Counted from the first letter of the stretch, positions 34,163 through 46,154 are shown. The stretch: 64,000 nt of DNA from Elmis aenea (GCA_947652605.1 OX393577.1:58614108-58678107), one strand, 5' to 3'. Notes: a model not told the origin generated them from the letters alone. Translations and numbers: made by a program.

Positions 34163-35384
34163 CAGGTTGGTCCAAATTCGATGGGATTGCATGGGTATCT
34201 CGGTTAATATTTAAGATAAAGAAACGGTTGAATTACCAAAAATGTGCAGTTTTTTGAGACAAACTCAGAACCTCTTTCAAAAATATTCTATCATTTCCGG
34301 TTTTCGAGTTATCGAATAAAAAGTGTTTTTTTGACATATTAATAATGTGTCATATCTCCGTTATTGCTGTAAATATCAAAAATATTTATAAAGACTATTT
34401 TTGGATATTTTTATATTTAATTTGATTATACTAAAAAAAAATATTTTATGCTCGCCGTTAAAAAGTTATGACATAAACTTACCTTTTTTTAAATAGAAAC
34501 GATAGTTGGCTATGACCTATTTAAATTCCTCATTTTTTTCTCATTTCAAATATATAAGGGTTGATGTATTTATTTTCAACAATACGCAAGTTATGAAGGT
34601 TTTTTAGTTTTTTTTTTAAAGAAAATCATAGGCTGTGAAAACAAAAAATAAACAAGGTGTAAAACCTTATAAAACTCATGTGGTACAAGTTACCAAGGTT
34701 TTTTAATTTGTTATTGAGATAAATACGAAATTTTTTGAACATAAGATAAACAACAATATCCTACATTACTGCTGATACCGATTATATCGTTGTTTTCTTA
34801 TTTTCAAATATTTACAATGTTTATCTCCACAACAAATTAAAAAACCTTGGTAACTTGTACCACATGAGTTTTGTAAGGTTTTACACCTTGTTTGGTTTTT
34901 GTTTTCATAGCCTACTATGATTTTCTTAAAAAAAAAACCTAAAAAACCTTCATAACTTGCGTATTATTAAAAATAAATACATCGACCCTTATATATTTGG
35001 AATGAGAAAAAAATGAGGAATTTAAATAGGTCATAGCCAACTATCGTTTTTATTTAAAAAAAGGTAAGTTTGTGTCATAACTTTTTAACGGCGAGCGTAA
35101 TATTTTTTTTTTTAGTATAATCAAATTAAACATAAAAATATCCAAAAATAGTCTTTATAAATATTTTTGATATTTACAACAATAACGGAGATATGACACA
35201 TTATTAATATGACAAAAAAAACACTTTTTATTCGATAACTCGAAAACCGGAAATGATAGAATATTTTTGAAAACGGTTCTGAGTTTGTCTCAAAAAACTG
35301 CACATTTTTGGTAATTTAACCGTTTCTCTATCTTAAATATTAACCGAGATACCCATGCAATCCCATCGAATTTGGACCACCCTG
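34163..35384. mobile_element. long foldback element, CAGGTTGG/CCACCCTG ends, TA flanks
   Basis: A palindrome of about 1222 bp centred near 34774. The ends are TA-CAGGTTGGTCC and GGACCACCCTG-TA. Paired blocks include CCCATGCAATCCCATCG, AACGGCGAGCGTAA-like, GGTCATAGCCAACTATCG, and GGTGTAAAACCTTATAAAAC near the centre. The element at 54343-55024 is a shorter copy of the same family. No coding sequence. Confidence 0.85.
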
Positions 35385-35386
35385 TA

Positions 35387-36192
35387 CAGGGTGGACCAAA
35401 TTCGAATGTTTTACAAGGTATCTCAGTTACCGTAATAATTAGCGAAAATCTGATATCGGTCTCGAGAGCTATTTTTTTGAGAAAAAAACGTTTGTATAAT
35501 CAACTTTTTTATAACGCTTTTCTATTGTCACTATAGACGAAAAATGAAATTTCATCATTTTTAAAAATTTGCCTTGACCTCTTTATTTATTAAAATAGAA
35601 CAAAATGTTACTGAGGTTTTTTATACAGATTTTTATGCTTAAATTAAAAACATAATTAAAAATTTTTAGCGACCTTCACGATCGATATATGAAGTAAAGT
35701 TATATTTTTAAAATGGTTGTCGCCTTAAACTTCAAAACGAATACACCAATAAAATGAATCGTTTTATTTTAGAATATTTAATAGTTCATGTTCACTCATT
35801 TAATTTTTTACTCAAAAACTGCAGGAAACGTTAGAGAATACAAAAAGATTTCAAATAAAAAATTTTAAATTGCAAAACTTCATGCCTCCAAAAGTTTCTG
35901 GTTTAAAAAAAACTACAGGGGTCGCACTTTTCAGCCCCTTGTGAAGGTGAGAGATGATTAAATATATAACTATGGGAAACCTTATAATAAGTACAAAACA
36001 TCTACCAAATATCATTCTCTTACATTTATCGAAATTTGAGAAATAAAATAAAAACCTAATTTTACCGCTCCTCTTTAGGGGGGTGTAACTCCGAAAGGAG
36101 ACGTCTAAGGGAAACAAATTATATAAAATACCCCCATTAATATTCAATAAGGAATTGCCAACCGAATCTTGTAATATTTAAGAAACACCCTG
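35387..36192. mobile_element. TA-flanked element abutting the preceding foldback
   Basis: It starts CAGGGTGGACCAAATTCG immediately after the TA that closes the previous element and ends AAACACCCTG-TA. Its right half (from about 35860) contains GTAACTCCGAAAGGAGACGT, shared with 38170-38530 and 58634-59065. It may be a composite of two elements rather than one. Confidence 0.55.
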
Positions 36193-36194
36193 TA

Positions 36195-36705
36195 TAATGA
36201 CATAATTTCCTACTACACAATATTTTATAAGAACCCAACTTCCGCGGTAAACAAGGTTTTTGTGCAGAATTATCTACCTAATTTTATTAAAAACTATGTA
36301 AACGTTTTTGTAACTGGCATACAACTATTAACAGTCATAAATTCATATAAGTCTGCAACAAAATTTCAAGGTAAGCAGTTTTTGCTATACAGAATGCATG
36401 TAATGAGAGATATATCTTTGAGTAAAGATTTATGTCATAAATTTTTTATTCGTTTATTTAAATGTTTTGAGTAACGTTTCAAATATTTTCATACAAAAAT
36501 TAAATATCTTTCGTAAGACACATAAAGACCTAACGAGTATTATATTAAATATTTATTAACTTGGACTAAAAGCATTTTAATTTTTGTTTTTAATTCAATT
36601 TTTCACTGCGATTTGTAGCTGAATCTTTAGAGAGAATGTATAAGTGGATTTGATGTTTAAACAATGTAATCACCTAGAAAGAAAATTTGTTAAAAACTGA
36701 TACGC
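36195..36705. other. intergenic, nothing recognised
   Basis: No gene or repeat pair supported. Confidence 0.5.
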
Positions 36706-36708
36706 TTA

Positions 36709-37077
36709 GGCCACGGCTCCACGTACGATATTTTAACGCATGTATCTGCGTTAAATTGACGGACTAAAAACGCATCGTGTACCCCGGCTCCACATATCGT
36801 TTTCAAAACGTATACAAGTCGTACCTATATGGGAGGCAAAACGCAACAATCTGGCTCCACGTACGACATTCTACCGCATGATAGTTCTGCGCGATAATTT
36901 ATCGGATTGAAAATGGAACAAGCTGCGTCCAAGTGCGTTATGACTTTGAAGACGCAGAAGTAGTACGATCCGTTATCGGACGTGGAGCCTCCTCTCATTT
37001 AAACTTATGTTACCTATTTTTGCCCGTCAATTTAACGCAGATACATGCGTTAAAATATCGTACGTGGAGCCGGGGCC
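36709..37077. mobile_element. PIF/Harbinger-type MITE, TTA duplication
   Basis: The ends GGCCACGGCTCCACGTACG and CGTACGTGGAGCCGGGGCC begin inverted repeats of more than 50 bp (through ATATTTTAACGCATG and CTGCGTTAAATTGACGG). They are flanked by TTA on both sides (36706-36708, 37078-37080). The word GGCTCCACGTACGA recurs inside in both directions. The 3-bp TTA duplication is typical of PIF/Harbinger MITEs. Confidence 0.75.
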
Positions 37078-37080
37078 TTA

Positions 37081-37560
37081 TACATTTTTATTATATCTTT
37101 GATTCTAAACATATGAAAATATTATACAAATAATAATACAGTAATTATGGGTCATATTTGATACATATGACTTGCAATATAAAATAATTTATTCATCTGT
37201 CGTTCGGTAACAAAAACAAAACAAGTTATCATTGCTTTTGCAAGTAAAATAAAAATAATTACAGCTTTTTTTTAAGATAATTTAAGAGTACCAATAAATG
37301 GCAATGAAATAACTAGTTTTAGTAATAATTATAGATTAATTTCTTAAGACTTTTTATCGTTGACTAAGAATAAAGAATGCATCCATCTAATCACCGTGAT
37401 TCTTATGACATACATAAGTAACTCTAATTGAGTAAGTTAACCATTTTAAACCGAGACTGGCCCCCTCCAGCAATTATCCATTACATCTGCCCCAAGTTTC
37501 ATTGTCACATAATAACATTAGTTCCTTCAAATCCTCGTGGTCATTTATACGTCAAACAAA
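37081..37560 (+). promoter_or_regulatory. upstream region and 5' UTR of the wrapper gene
   Basis: It precedes the start codon at 37561 (context CAAACAAAATGGG). There is a short CT-rich stretch at about 37460-37500. No core promoter element can be chosen with confidence. Confidence 0.35.
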
Positions 37561-40500
37561 ATGGGCACAACGCTTAAGTTAGTTTTATTTTTAATAATAA
37601 GTTATTGGAAATCAGTGCTGTGCAATGAATTCAGTAGTTTCCCAACAACTGTTAAAGCACCGGAAAATGATACGGTGTTGTTACCTTGTTATTTGGAAAC
37701 TATAACGAATGGTAAGATTTTTACGTTATGTTTATTTCTTAATATCAATATTAAAATAGATTGCAAAATACCACAATTTTTCTATTTTTTATGCATTTCA
37801 ATTTTAGATTGATCTCAAAGATAGCAACCAATTTGTTCTTTGTAAAAATTCATTACGAAAACCATGTTTCTTCTGTAAAATTATATCAAAATTCGTAAAT
37901 TAATCAATTACATCTTCCTATTATCTTATAATCATGAACTTTTTCGAGTATTATTTAAACTTGTCAAATTTTTAAAACTACGATTATGAAATATTCAAAT
38001 AACATCAAATCATTTTGCATCTACATAATTTCTAATTTTGTTTCGAATGTCCAAGATCTATCATACGCTTTGACTCAAGTTTGTTGTTTAATGGTGCATG
38101 TTTAATTATTTTATTTCTTACTCAAACACTCTAGACTTAACGAGAAAAGTTAAAAAATAAAAAAAAATCTAAATAAATCAAGCTTTCAAACAATTTCTTT
38201 TAAATTGCAAAGTTTTAACCCACCAAAAAGTTCTGATTAAAAAACCAACAAGGGTCGCACTTTTCAGTCCCCTGTGAAGGTGGGAGATGATTGAAAATAT
38301 TACTATGGGAAACAGGGACACCTTTTAATAAGTATAAATCATCTACCAAATGTCATTCTCCTACATTTATCCAAATTTGAGAAACAAAACAAAAACCTAC
38401 CGCTCCCCTTTAGCGGGGTGTAACTCCGAAAGGAGACGTCAAAGGAATTTTTTTTTATAAAAGACCCCCCTTAATTTTCGATAAGAAATCACCTCCCGAA
38501 TGTTTTCGCATTTTTTACGAAACACCCTGTATATTGAAAAAATAATTGCACTAATTTTGCTCCTACTAATCGCGTTGTCTAAGAAAGTTTTCTTCTTTTT
38601 CTTCACTTCAAGGGTTAGTGCCTTTATCGCCTTCTCGGTACATCCCATCTCTTCAAGAGTCTTCCTACTTCTGTTTTTCAGTTTGGCTTATACTATTTTA
38701 TTAATTTTGATAATCTTTGTTCTTCCATTCTGTTTATATGGTCTTTATATTTCGCTCAATAATCTTTAATTTTCTTTCCCAGATCATAAACCTTTAGCTC
38801 TTCTCTTATATCTTGATTTCGTATGAGTGATCTGTTCTGGTACATTTTTTGATTCATCTCAGAAGTCTCACTTTTGCTGTATGTATCTTTTTTGAAAATA
38901 TCGTTACAACAAAGGACAAAGGGCATAACATTACTTTAAATGGGCTTAGGTTGGAACAAGTAAAAATCTAGATATTTAGTAGTGATCTTAGAGAAAAATG
39001 GGGGAATGGACAGGAAATGTAGGAAGAATATTTAACAGTTTAAGAACAACATTTTTTGGAAATAGAGGAGTCCCAAAACGAACAAAAGTGGAAGTGGTAA
39101 AAAAGGTTGTAACTCCGGCACTTTTATACGGAAGCGAAGCACACACAAATAAAAATAGTTGCCGAGTTAATGTAGCAGAAATGAGATTTCTAACAAAATC
39201 CAAGGAAAAACCAAAAAAGATAGAATCAGAAATGAAACATATAGAGAACAATTATAGATAAAATCAGTTGAAACAAAAATACAAGAAACACAGCTGGAAT
39301 GGACGGGTCACATCTATAGGATGGCAACCAACCTAGTTATTTTAAGAACACCCTGTATATTATTACATTTTTGGATTCTTCTTTAAATATACTTTATAAA
39401 ATATGCAAGGTCATATAGGCCTAAAATTAACCGTTTTCGAGTAATTGATTTTTTTCTCGAAAATTTTGAGCAATGTAGTACTTTCAAAAATTTTCAATAT
39501 TTAAGAAATGTATTGTCAATAGTAAATTAACCGTAAAAAACCAAACAAAATCGAGTATACCATAAAGCGCTAAAAAGATAACGTGCATCTTTTATAAAAA
39601 AAAAAAATTTTTGTTAAATCAATATTTTAGAAGATAAAAGCGGTATTTCATACTTTTTAATTCAGGGCTGCGGAGTCGGGAAAAAAAAAGTCGACTCCGA
39701 CTCCTGATAATTTTAGTGGACCTACTCCGACTCCGACCAAATTAAATACCAAGACATTTTATGGTGTGTAATATAGCAAAAAAAATAACAAACATAAAAA
39801 ACTTATTTAAAAGTTGAGTTTAAACTTTGCGGCAAAGGACCATCTCGCAATTTTTTGTTGTACTTGGAGTCGGAGTCGGAGTCGGTACATTTTTTCCGAC
39901 TCCGACTCCACTGACCAGAAATTTCTCCTAAACTCCGACTCCACAGCCCTGCTTTTTATGTTGAAATTGACCCTTTTTTTTTATAAACTTTGAAGGTCTA
40001 TAACTCGATAACCATCAAGTTTTGGACTATGGTTTATATAACATTTTTTGCTTAAATTGACTCAAGGAACATGCTCCTTAAGTTTAGCCGTTTGGTCATG
40101 CAACGCCCTGTATAGAATTTTAAAAAATATATTATTATTCAGAAATATGTTGTTGAGTGAAAATATTTTACCTAATCAATTTTTAGAATCCTTAGTACAC
40201 AATCAAAAGGGATTTTTCTCCAAGCAAATAAAAACTACTCCCAAGTATCAATGAATTCTTCAAACTAAAACATTTCCAAATCATTCAAATAGAAAAATTC
40301 GTTTAATATATTTATCGTCCTAATATTTGTATGCCCTTCTATAACATATATTGACAACTCAATTACTGTTTAGCCTTTAAACAATTCGATATTTTAGCTA
40401 TTGGGTCGAAAAAAAAATCGGTTGGATGCAGTTAAAAAAATTAAAAAGGGTTTAGCAAACGTGTTATCTCATTAGATTTAACCCCAAACGCTTTTAAGAA

Positions 40501-43500
40501 ACACCGTCTGCTACGATGGTTTCACAAGTACTAGCATTAAATTATATCTAGCCTCTGAAGGTCTACCGGTGGAGCTGCCATCGCTAAAAAAGCTGTATAA
40601 CGATTTCCACACCGCCTATGGTATTAGCCAAAACGAAGTAGACGAGGATCTAGCCGCCTACAAATCATACATCACATCAGAAAGATTAGCATTTTTGCAA
40701 AAATGCAGAGACACTCAACGAAGCTACTACAACCCGCCTAGTCGAAATTTTTAAACTCAACGAAACAAAACTTTAGAACTCGAGTTGACACTTAACACAA
40801 TGATCTTAAAACCACATATACTAGCCTTAAGTGAACACTGGTGCACATCTGATGAACTACAGTGCCTCAACATCCCAGGATATACATTCGTATCCTACTA
40901 TGCAAGATCGACCATGCAACACGGAGGAACATGTATATTCGTTCTCAGTAATCTAAATGACTTTAGAGAATTAGAAAATCTTTCACTTTACAATATTGAA
41001 GGTCAATTCGAGTGTTCTTGTATCATAAACATTTCTTTCAAAATTATTATTGTCTGTATTTATCGAACCAATTTAGGCTCTCTTGATATTTTCTTCAATT
41101 GTCTTGAGAAATTTTTAGAAGAAAGCTTCGTTACTTTCTCAGAATATAAAATTATACTCACAGGTGATTTCAATATTTGCTTGCTAAATAAAAATAAAAA
41201 TAGTAAACTGTTTCTCGACATACTCCACAGTCAAAATTATGAACAAACAATATTTGAAGCAACCCGGGTTACCAAACAATCAAAATCTCTCATTGACTGC
41301 ATTTTCATCAAAAACTTTTGCGATACAGACCTTAAAAGCTGTGGGAAAACAGCACTGTCTGATCACTACGGCCAGTCAGTTGAAGTAAAGATTGAAAAAG
41401 TTCATCACAAGGACGACACCCCTAAAAATCTAACTGCAATGATCTTCTCACACAATAAACTAGAAGAATTTAGAGCAAACCTTGCAAACCGTAATTGGGA
41501 TGAAGTATACCTATCATCGGACGTAAACTCGGCTTATAAAATTTTCTTAAAAATATATAAAGAATTCTTTGATATTATTTTCAAACCGAAAACCATAAAA
41601 CAAAGGCCAAACCACAGAAACTGGATCACTACCGGCGTCAAAACATCCTGCTCTAACAAACGACAACTATATGTAGATTACAGGGAAAGTCTAATATCCG
41701 AGGAATATTTTAAAACATACTCTAAAATATTAAAATGTACCATCCGTCTTGCAAAACGACTCGCGGACGAAAAATACATTAAAACGGCAAAAAAACAAAA
41801 GTAAAGCGACATGGGAAGTTATAGGCAACTATATGGGAAAAAGGCAAAAAGAAGAAAATTTTATCAACAATGTTAAAAATACAGATGACAACCCGTTAGA
41901 CATACTAAATAACGTAAATGAACTATTTATAAATATGTGCCCCGACAATACAGATGGGTCAATTTCGGAAACCAGCCACTTCAAACAAAATAATATGTCT
42001 ATCTATCTACGTCCCACTTCTTACGAGGAAATTTATAAAACTATAATGTCACTTAAAAACACAAAATCAACAGGAGAGGATGAAATACCAACAAACCTCT
42101 TAAAACATACTGCCGACCTAATATCTGGACCTTTGAATCACATCATAAACCTTTCTTTAAGAAATGGCATATTTCCAAACAAACTAAAATGTGCAAAAAT
42201 CAAACCTATCTACAAAAAAGGGGATGTAAGTGACATAGGAAACTATAGGCCCATAGCAATACTCACAAACATCAGTAAGATATTTGAAAAAATAATCTAC
42301 AACAGAATTGAAAATTACTTAGAGCATTATGGCATAATAAACAACGCTCAAAATGGTTTCAGAAAAGGCAAGACAACTACCCGCGCTATTTACATGGCAA
42401 TCCGAAATGTTCTTCAATCCCTCAACAAAGACAAACACACCATGGTCATGGGTGTTGATCTCTCAAAAGCTTTTGATAGTGTTGACCACAAGATACTGCT
42501 AACGAAATTAGAACACTATGGTATACGAGGGACCGCCCATAATCTTATAACATCTTATCTTTCGGAAAGAAACCAATACGTTGCCGGAAAAGACTCGTCA
42601 GGTAGATTTCTAAAATCCAACAAAAAGAAAATCAAAAAAGGAGTCCCGCAAGGATCAATCTTAGGCCCCCTCCTATACATACTGTACACAAATGATCTTC
42701 CAGATTTTGTCAAAACTTCCCTTATACAATTTGCCGATGACACATCTGCCATTATTAGTGACTCAGATTCCAAAAACTCTGAACAAAAACTCTTTGACTG
42801 TTTAGGCCAACTCCAACATTGGTTTACGTTAAATAACCTAACCTTAAACGTCAATAAAACGCAAGTTATAAAATTTTCACAAAGTAAAATAAACTCCGAC
42901 TTAAAATTTCAAAATAATTCCACAAGTATAAATGTTGTTAATAAAATATCTTTTCTTGGTTTATGTATTGACTCTAGACTGGACTGGTCATACCACATCG
43001 AACGCCTGTCACAAAGCCTGTCACGGTACCCTTTTGCACTAAAAACCCTAAAAAAATTGGTCAATGCAAACGCGGCCAAAACTGCATATCATGCATATGT
43101 CGAATCTAGGTTACGCTATGCTGTAATTTTTTGGGGTAACGCTAGTGACTCAGAACGCCTCTTCATTATACAAAAGCGATGTATAAGAAATATATTTGGT
43201 CTAAACTACGGAGATCACTGTAAAGAAACTTTTCGTGACAACGAAATATTAACCTTTTATGGTCTATTTATTCTCGAAGCCATCCTGTTCGTAAAAAATA
43301 ATGTAGATCTGTTCGAAGAGAATATAAGAAATCATGCAGCCAATACGCGACATAAAAAAAACCTAAAACCCGATTGTTTCAAATATACCTATCTTCAAAA
43401 AAATGTTGCCTCCACAATTATTGCTATATATAATAAATTTAACACATCACCTGAGAGTATAATAAATCTTCCCACCCGCGAATTGAAGAAGAAATTAAGA

Positions 43501-45877
43501 AAAGTTCTGATTTCTAAAGCTTACTATGGAGTAAGCGAATATTTAAATGATGCTGACTTTATAAAATGTTATATTTAAATATCATTTTTCTGTGTTTTTA
43601 TTAACTATCTATATTATTTGTAATGTACGTAAATTATTATTGTGACAAGTTCTACACCTTTTTTGGTATATTCAGAACAAATAAAGATTATTATTATTAT
43701 TATTATAATTAAGTTGTCTGTAAAGAAAATTATATTTTCAGATGGTATAATCTACAATAGAGTGCGTTGGTATAAGGGCCACGATCAGCTTTTAGCAGAC
43801 AGTGGGCCCCCCCTAATCACACCACCAGATAGATATACCCTTTGGGAAAATGGTTCTCTGCAAGTATCAAAACTTGAACCGGAAGACACCGCCGATTACA
43901 CCTGTGAAGTAGTAAGGCCGTATCCTTGGTCTACTATCCGACAAGTACATGCTATCGAAGTATTAGGTATGTAACAAGGTACTTTTCTAATTTGATTGAA
44001 GTGTAAACAGTAAGATGAACATGTTGATTGTGTCACTCAGATGAATAAGGAAGTTTACAATCAGCTCTTTACGTTGCTTTAAGCTGTTGCAATCAGAAAA
44101 TATCGCGAGGACTCGTTGCACCTACACGCATGAAAATTTTGTGGGGTAAACCTGGATAGCAGTCATATAATACGCTTTTTCTTTTTGGAAAATTAGTGCT
44201 TTATATCACTGCCTTAAGTAACTCAATAATTTATTTTCAACCGGGGCTACAGCTCCTCCAGATCTAAATTTTTAAGATCCCTTAATTTGAAATAGACTTG
44301 TGAAAGACTTATCCAAGGGCGCCACATTTAACTTTGCCCCTGGTGCCAACTGCTCCAGCCACGGCCCTGTCATACACGTTAATTTTTTCAATTAAATTAA
44401 ATTACATGTCGTTTTACCACAAATAATTAAAATACTTTCAAATTAAGATCCTTCGTCGGTTGAACCTGACCCCATGAACGGATATTTAGAAGCGAAACTG
44501 GGAGAAGAAGTTAGAATGTCATGTAAACCTCAAGGTGTACCATATCCTTTGATAACGTGGTTTTTTAAAGTAAGCTAAATAACGAATTAATCGACTCGAG
44601 TTTATTTATTTGCGTTCTTGTTTTAGGGAAAAGAAATGCAGCTATTAGACAGCAGAGAGATGTTAAAATTTAAAGCCTCTGACAGAAATTTGGCAGGAGA
44701 GTACCAGTGTATGGCTCGAAATGGCGTTGGAGAACCTGCTAGGGCATATATTAATCTTAATATTATATGTAAGTTTATTTAAGTAAAGACAGACAAAGTT
44801 AGAGAATACCTAACATACGTAAGGCTTAATTTAAATTTTTTTATCTAAGTAAAAATGTCATTAAGCCCACAAAAAAAATACTTTCATTATTATTAACATT
44901 ATAAATATTTTTTATAACTCTCTTTAACGGTTTCGCACATTTCTATAAAAGTTCCAATGTTTTTTTAGATCCTCCTGAACTGAAAGCAACTCGCCAATGG
45001 ATCCATACTGCTCCTGGAATTAGGACCCAGATAGAATGCATCGTATCAGCCGATCCCCATCCAGCAGTTATGTGGTTTAAGGGAGAAAAACCACTTCCAT
45101 TAGATAGCAGAGTCATATCAATGACTGATGGGGATAAATATACGTTATTAATTCGAAACGCTACAATCAGCGACTTCGGTATATACACATGTAAGGCAGT
45201 AAACGATCTTGGCCAAGGAGAAGTACAAATTCAATTATCAGGTACCTTTTGTGCAAACAAATTTAAATAATACCATTTGAAAGTGTAATAAAATTGTATA
45301 AAAAAGTTACTTATCAACATTTTTAGGCATAGCAAATCCAGGTGTTTTTAAAAAGGCCGACCAAAGAACTATAAACACCAGAAATTCGCACAAGTTAATT
45401 TGGGAAGTCGACAGTTATACGCCTGTAATAGAGTACAGCCTATGGTTCAGAACGTACCGTCCACAAAACGCGTACAAACGACCAGACTGGACAAAACTGA
45501 CCATTCCTGCTGAACACAGCACTGGTCCCATGCATTCAAAAACGTACACGTTATCCGGGTTAAAAGAAAAAACCGTATATGAAGCTTTACTTGTATCGAG
45601 AAATAGATACGGTTGGTCCAAGCCAACGGCTATCTTACGATTCGCCACCGATGGTACAGGTAAAGTTGAATTTGTAAATTTAACAAATTATATATTTGCA
45701 GATCATTACAATTTTTTAGACTTAGTAGAGGATATGATTACGCCTATTCATATACAAGTTAATAGTGAATTCGTTCCTCAAGATGAAAACCATGTTTCTG
45801 GAGCAACAGCATTTGGCAAAACAATGTTTATGAGTGCCATTACATATTTATTGTTATATTTTTGGATAATAAAATAG
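37561..45877 (+). CDS. wrapper: wrapper-like GPI-anchored Ig/FN3 cell-surface protein
   Basis: Seven exons, 473 residues: 37561-37711, 43742-43966, 44448-44569, 44627-44768, 44969-45241, 45327-45659, 45702-45877; all junctions are GT/AG and keep phase. A signal peptide (MGTTLKLVLFLIISYWKSVL) is followed by three Ig domains: LLPCYLE to YTCEV; MSCKPQG to YQCMA; IECIVSA to YTCKA. One fibronectin III domain (LIWEVDSY to ILRFATDG) follows, then a hydrophobic C terminus without a cytoplasmic tail (MFMSAITYLLLYFW), the pattern of a GPI anchor. In Drosophila, wrapper is a GPI-anchored adhesion protein of midline glia that ensheath commissural axons. Klingon has the same domain order, but the Ig1 and FN3 motifs here (PPDRYTLWENGSLQV, YTLSGLKEKTVYE) fit wrapper better. 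The upstream GTG in frame is not a plausible start. Intron 1 is 6 kb of transposons. Confidence 0.85.
38170..38533. repeat. repeat shared with 35860-36190 and 58634-59065
   Basis: It contains GTCGCACTTTTCAGTCCCC, GTAACTCCGAAAGGAGACGT and the right end AAACACCCTGTA. It is one arm of the foldback seen complete at 58634-59065. Lies in wrapper intron 1. Confidence 0.7.
38905..39330 (+). pseudogene. RTE-type LINE fragment in wrapper intron 1
   Basis: Readable blocks are ITLNGLRLEQVK, then TKVEVVKKVVTPALLYGSEA, then ETKIQETQLEWTGHIYRM, with frame breaks between them. It is the same family as the fragment at 1208-1645 (VTPALLYGSE, TKIQER/ETQL). It breaks off where the repeat at 39340 begins. Confidence 0.7.
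39340..40110. repeat. repeat family copy B with nested hAT MITE
   Basis: It runs from AACACCCTGTATATT (39344) to AACGCCCTGTATAG (40100). It shares AATCGAGTATACCATAAAGC and AACTCGATAACCATC with copy A at 16520-17290. Lies in wrapper intron 1 and holds the empty site for the Helitron of copy A. Confidence 0.65.
39663..39951. mobile_element. hAT-type MITE with GGAGTCGG repeats
   Basis: The ends are CAGGGCTGCGGAGTCGG and CCGACTCCACAGCCCTG, inverse with one mismatch. The interior repeats ACTCCGACTCCGAC and its inverse. The flanks CTTTTTAATT and CTTTTTATG suggest an 8-bp duplication with slight change. Copy A at about 17130 shows the uninterrupted site (CATACATTTTTATGTT). Confidence 0.75.
40510..40754 (+). 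pseudogene. LINE ORF1 C-terminal remnant
   Basis: An open frame reading LRNTVCYDGFTSTSIKLYLA and on to a stop after CRDTQRSYYNPPSRNF. It has no known domain; position before the endonuclease suggests the end of ORF1. It is fused closely to an endonuclease that lacks its first residues, so a deletion near 40750 joined the two. Confidence 0.45.
40758..41804 (+). CDS. LINE endonuclease domain (N-terminal part of ORF2)
   Basis: An apurinic/apyrimidinic-type endonuclease of the kind that nicks the target for LINE insertion. Readable signs are KPHILALSEHWC near the start (the glutamate-containing block), IIVCIYRTN, IILTGDFNI (the GDFN motif), SLIDCIFI and the closing ALSDHYGQSV (SDH motif). The extreme N terminus is missing. 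The frame continues to 41804, but the natural reading changes frame in an A-run near 41790, so endonuclease and polymerase are one broken ORF2. Confidence 0.8.
   Translation, partial: QRNKTLELELTLNTMILKPHILALSEHWCTSDELQCLNIPGYTFVSYYARSTMQHGGTCIFVLSNLNDFRELENLSLYNIEGQFECSCIINISFKIIIVCIYRTNLGSLDIFFNCLEKFLEESFVTFSEYKIILTGDFNICLLNKNKNSKLFLDILHSQNYEQTIFEATRVTKQSKSLIDCIFIKNFCDTDLKSCGKTALSDHYGQSVEVKIEKVHHKDDTPKNLTAMIFSHNKLEEFRANLANRNWDEVYLSSDVNSAYKIFLKIYKEFFDIIFKPKTIKQRPNHRNWITTGVKTSCSNKRQLYVDYRESLISEEYFKTYSKILKCTIRLAKRLADEKYIKTAKKQK
41790..43578 (+). CDS. LINE reverse transcriptase (C-terminal part of ORF2)
   Basis: About 595 open codons after the frameshift, starting KNKSKATWEVIGNYMGK. Polymerase motifs in order: IKPIYKKGDVSDIGNYRPIA, QNGFRKGKTT, GVDLSKAFDSVDH, KGVPQGSILGPLLY, and the catalytic LIQFADDTSAII. 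A thumb block, ISFLGLCIDSRLDWSYH, and a C-terminal region ending DADFIKCYI follow. It copies the element RNA at the nicked target. Apart from the one-base frameshift and the 5' loss the protein is complete, indicating a recent insertion. Confidence 0.9.
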
Positions 45878-46154
45878 TTTTTTACATTTAATTCTTTATT
45901 GACACAGTTAAGATGATAAAAATAGAACGATTTTGTCTATCACCCACTGCACTTAAACATCGAGTGCTTTTTCCGCAAGCCATACTGATGTCGGAATCAG
46001 CTGCTTGGTTTTACTTTTGGATGAAGGCGGTTTAAAGGTCGCTTTGCGAAAAAAATTTCAATCACCGAGAACAGCGAAATGATTCATATTGTTAAAAAAA
46101 ACATATCTACATGCATATTACATAATACATACAGCGTGTAACTGAGTTCCATGG
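45878..46154. other. 3' flank of wrapper
   Basis: The stop at 45875-45877 overlaps an AATAAA-type signal (GGATAATAAAATAG). No other feature. Confidence 0.4.

Larger units (their letters stand above)
40505..43710 (+). mobile_element. LINE (CR1/jockey group) with (TTA)n tail, in wrapper intron 1
   Basis: A sense-strand non-LTR retrotransposon. It begins with a truncated ORF1 tail, continues through endonuclease and reverse transcriptase, and ends in a tail of TTA repeats (about 43688-43706). Microsatellite tails rather than poly(A) are typical of the CR1 side of LINEs (family knowledge). It stops only about 31 bp before wrapper exon 2. Confidence 0.8.
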
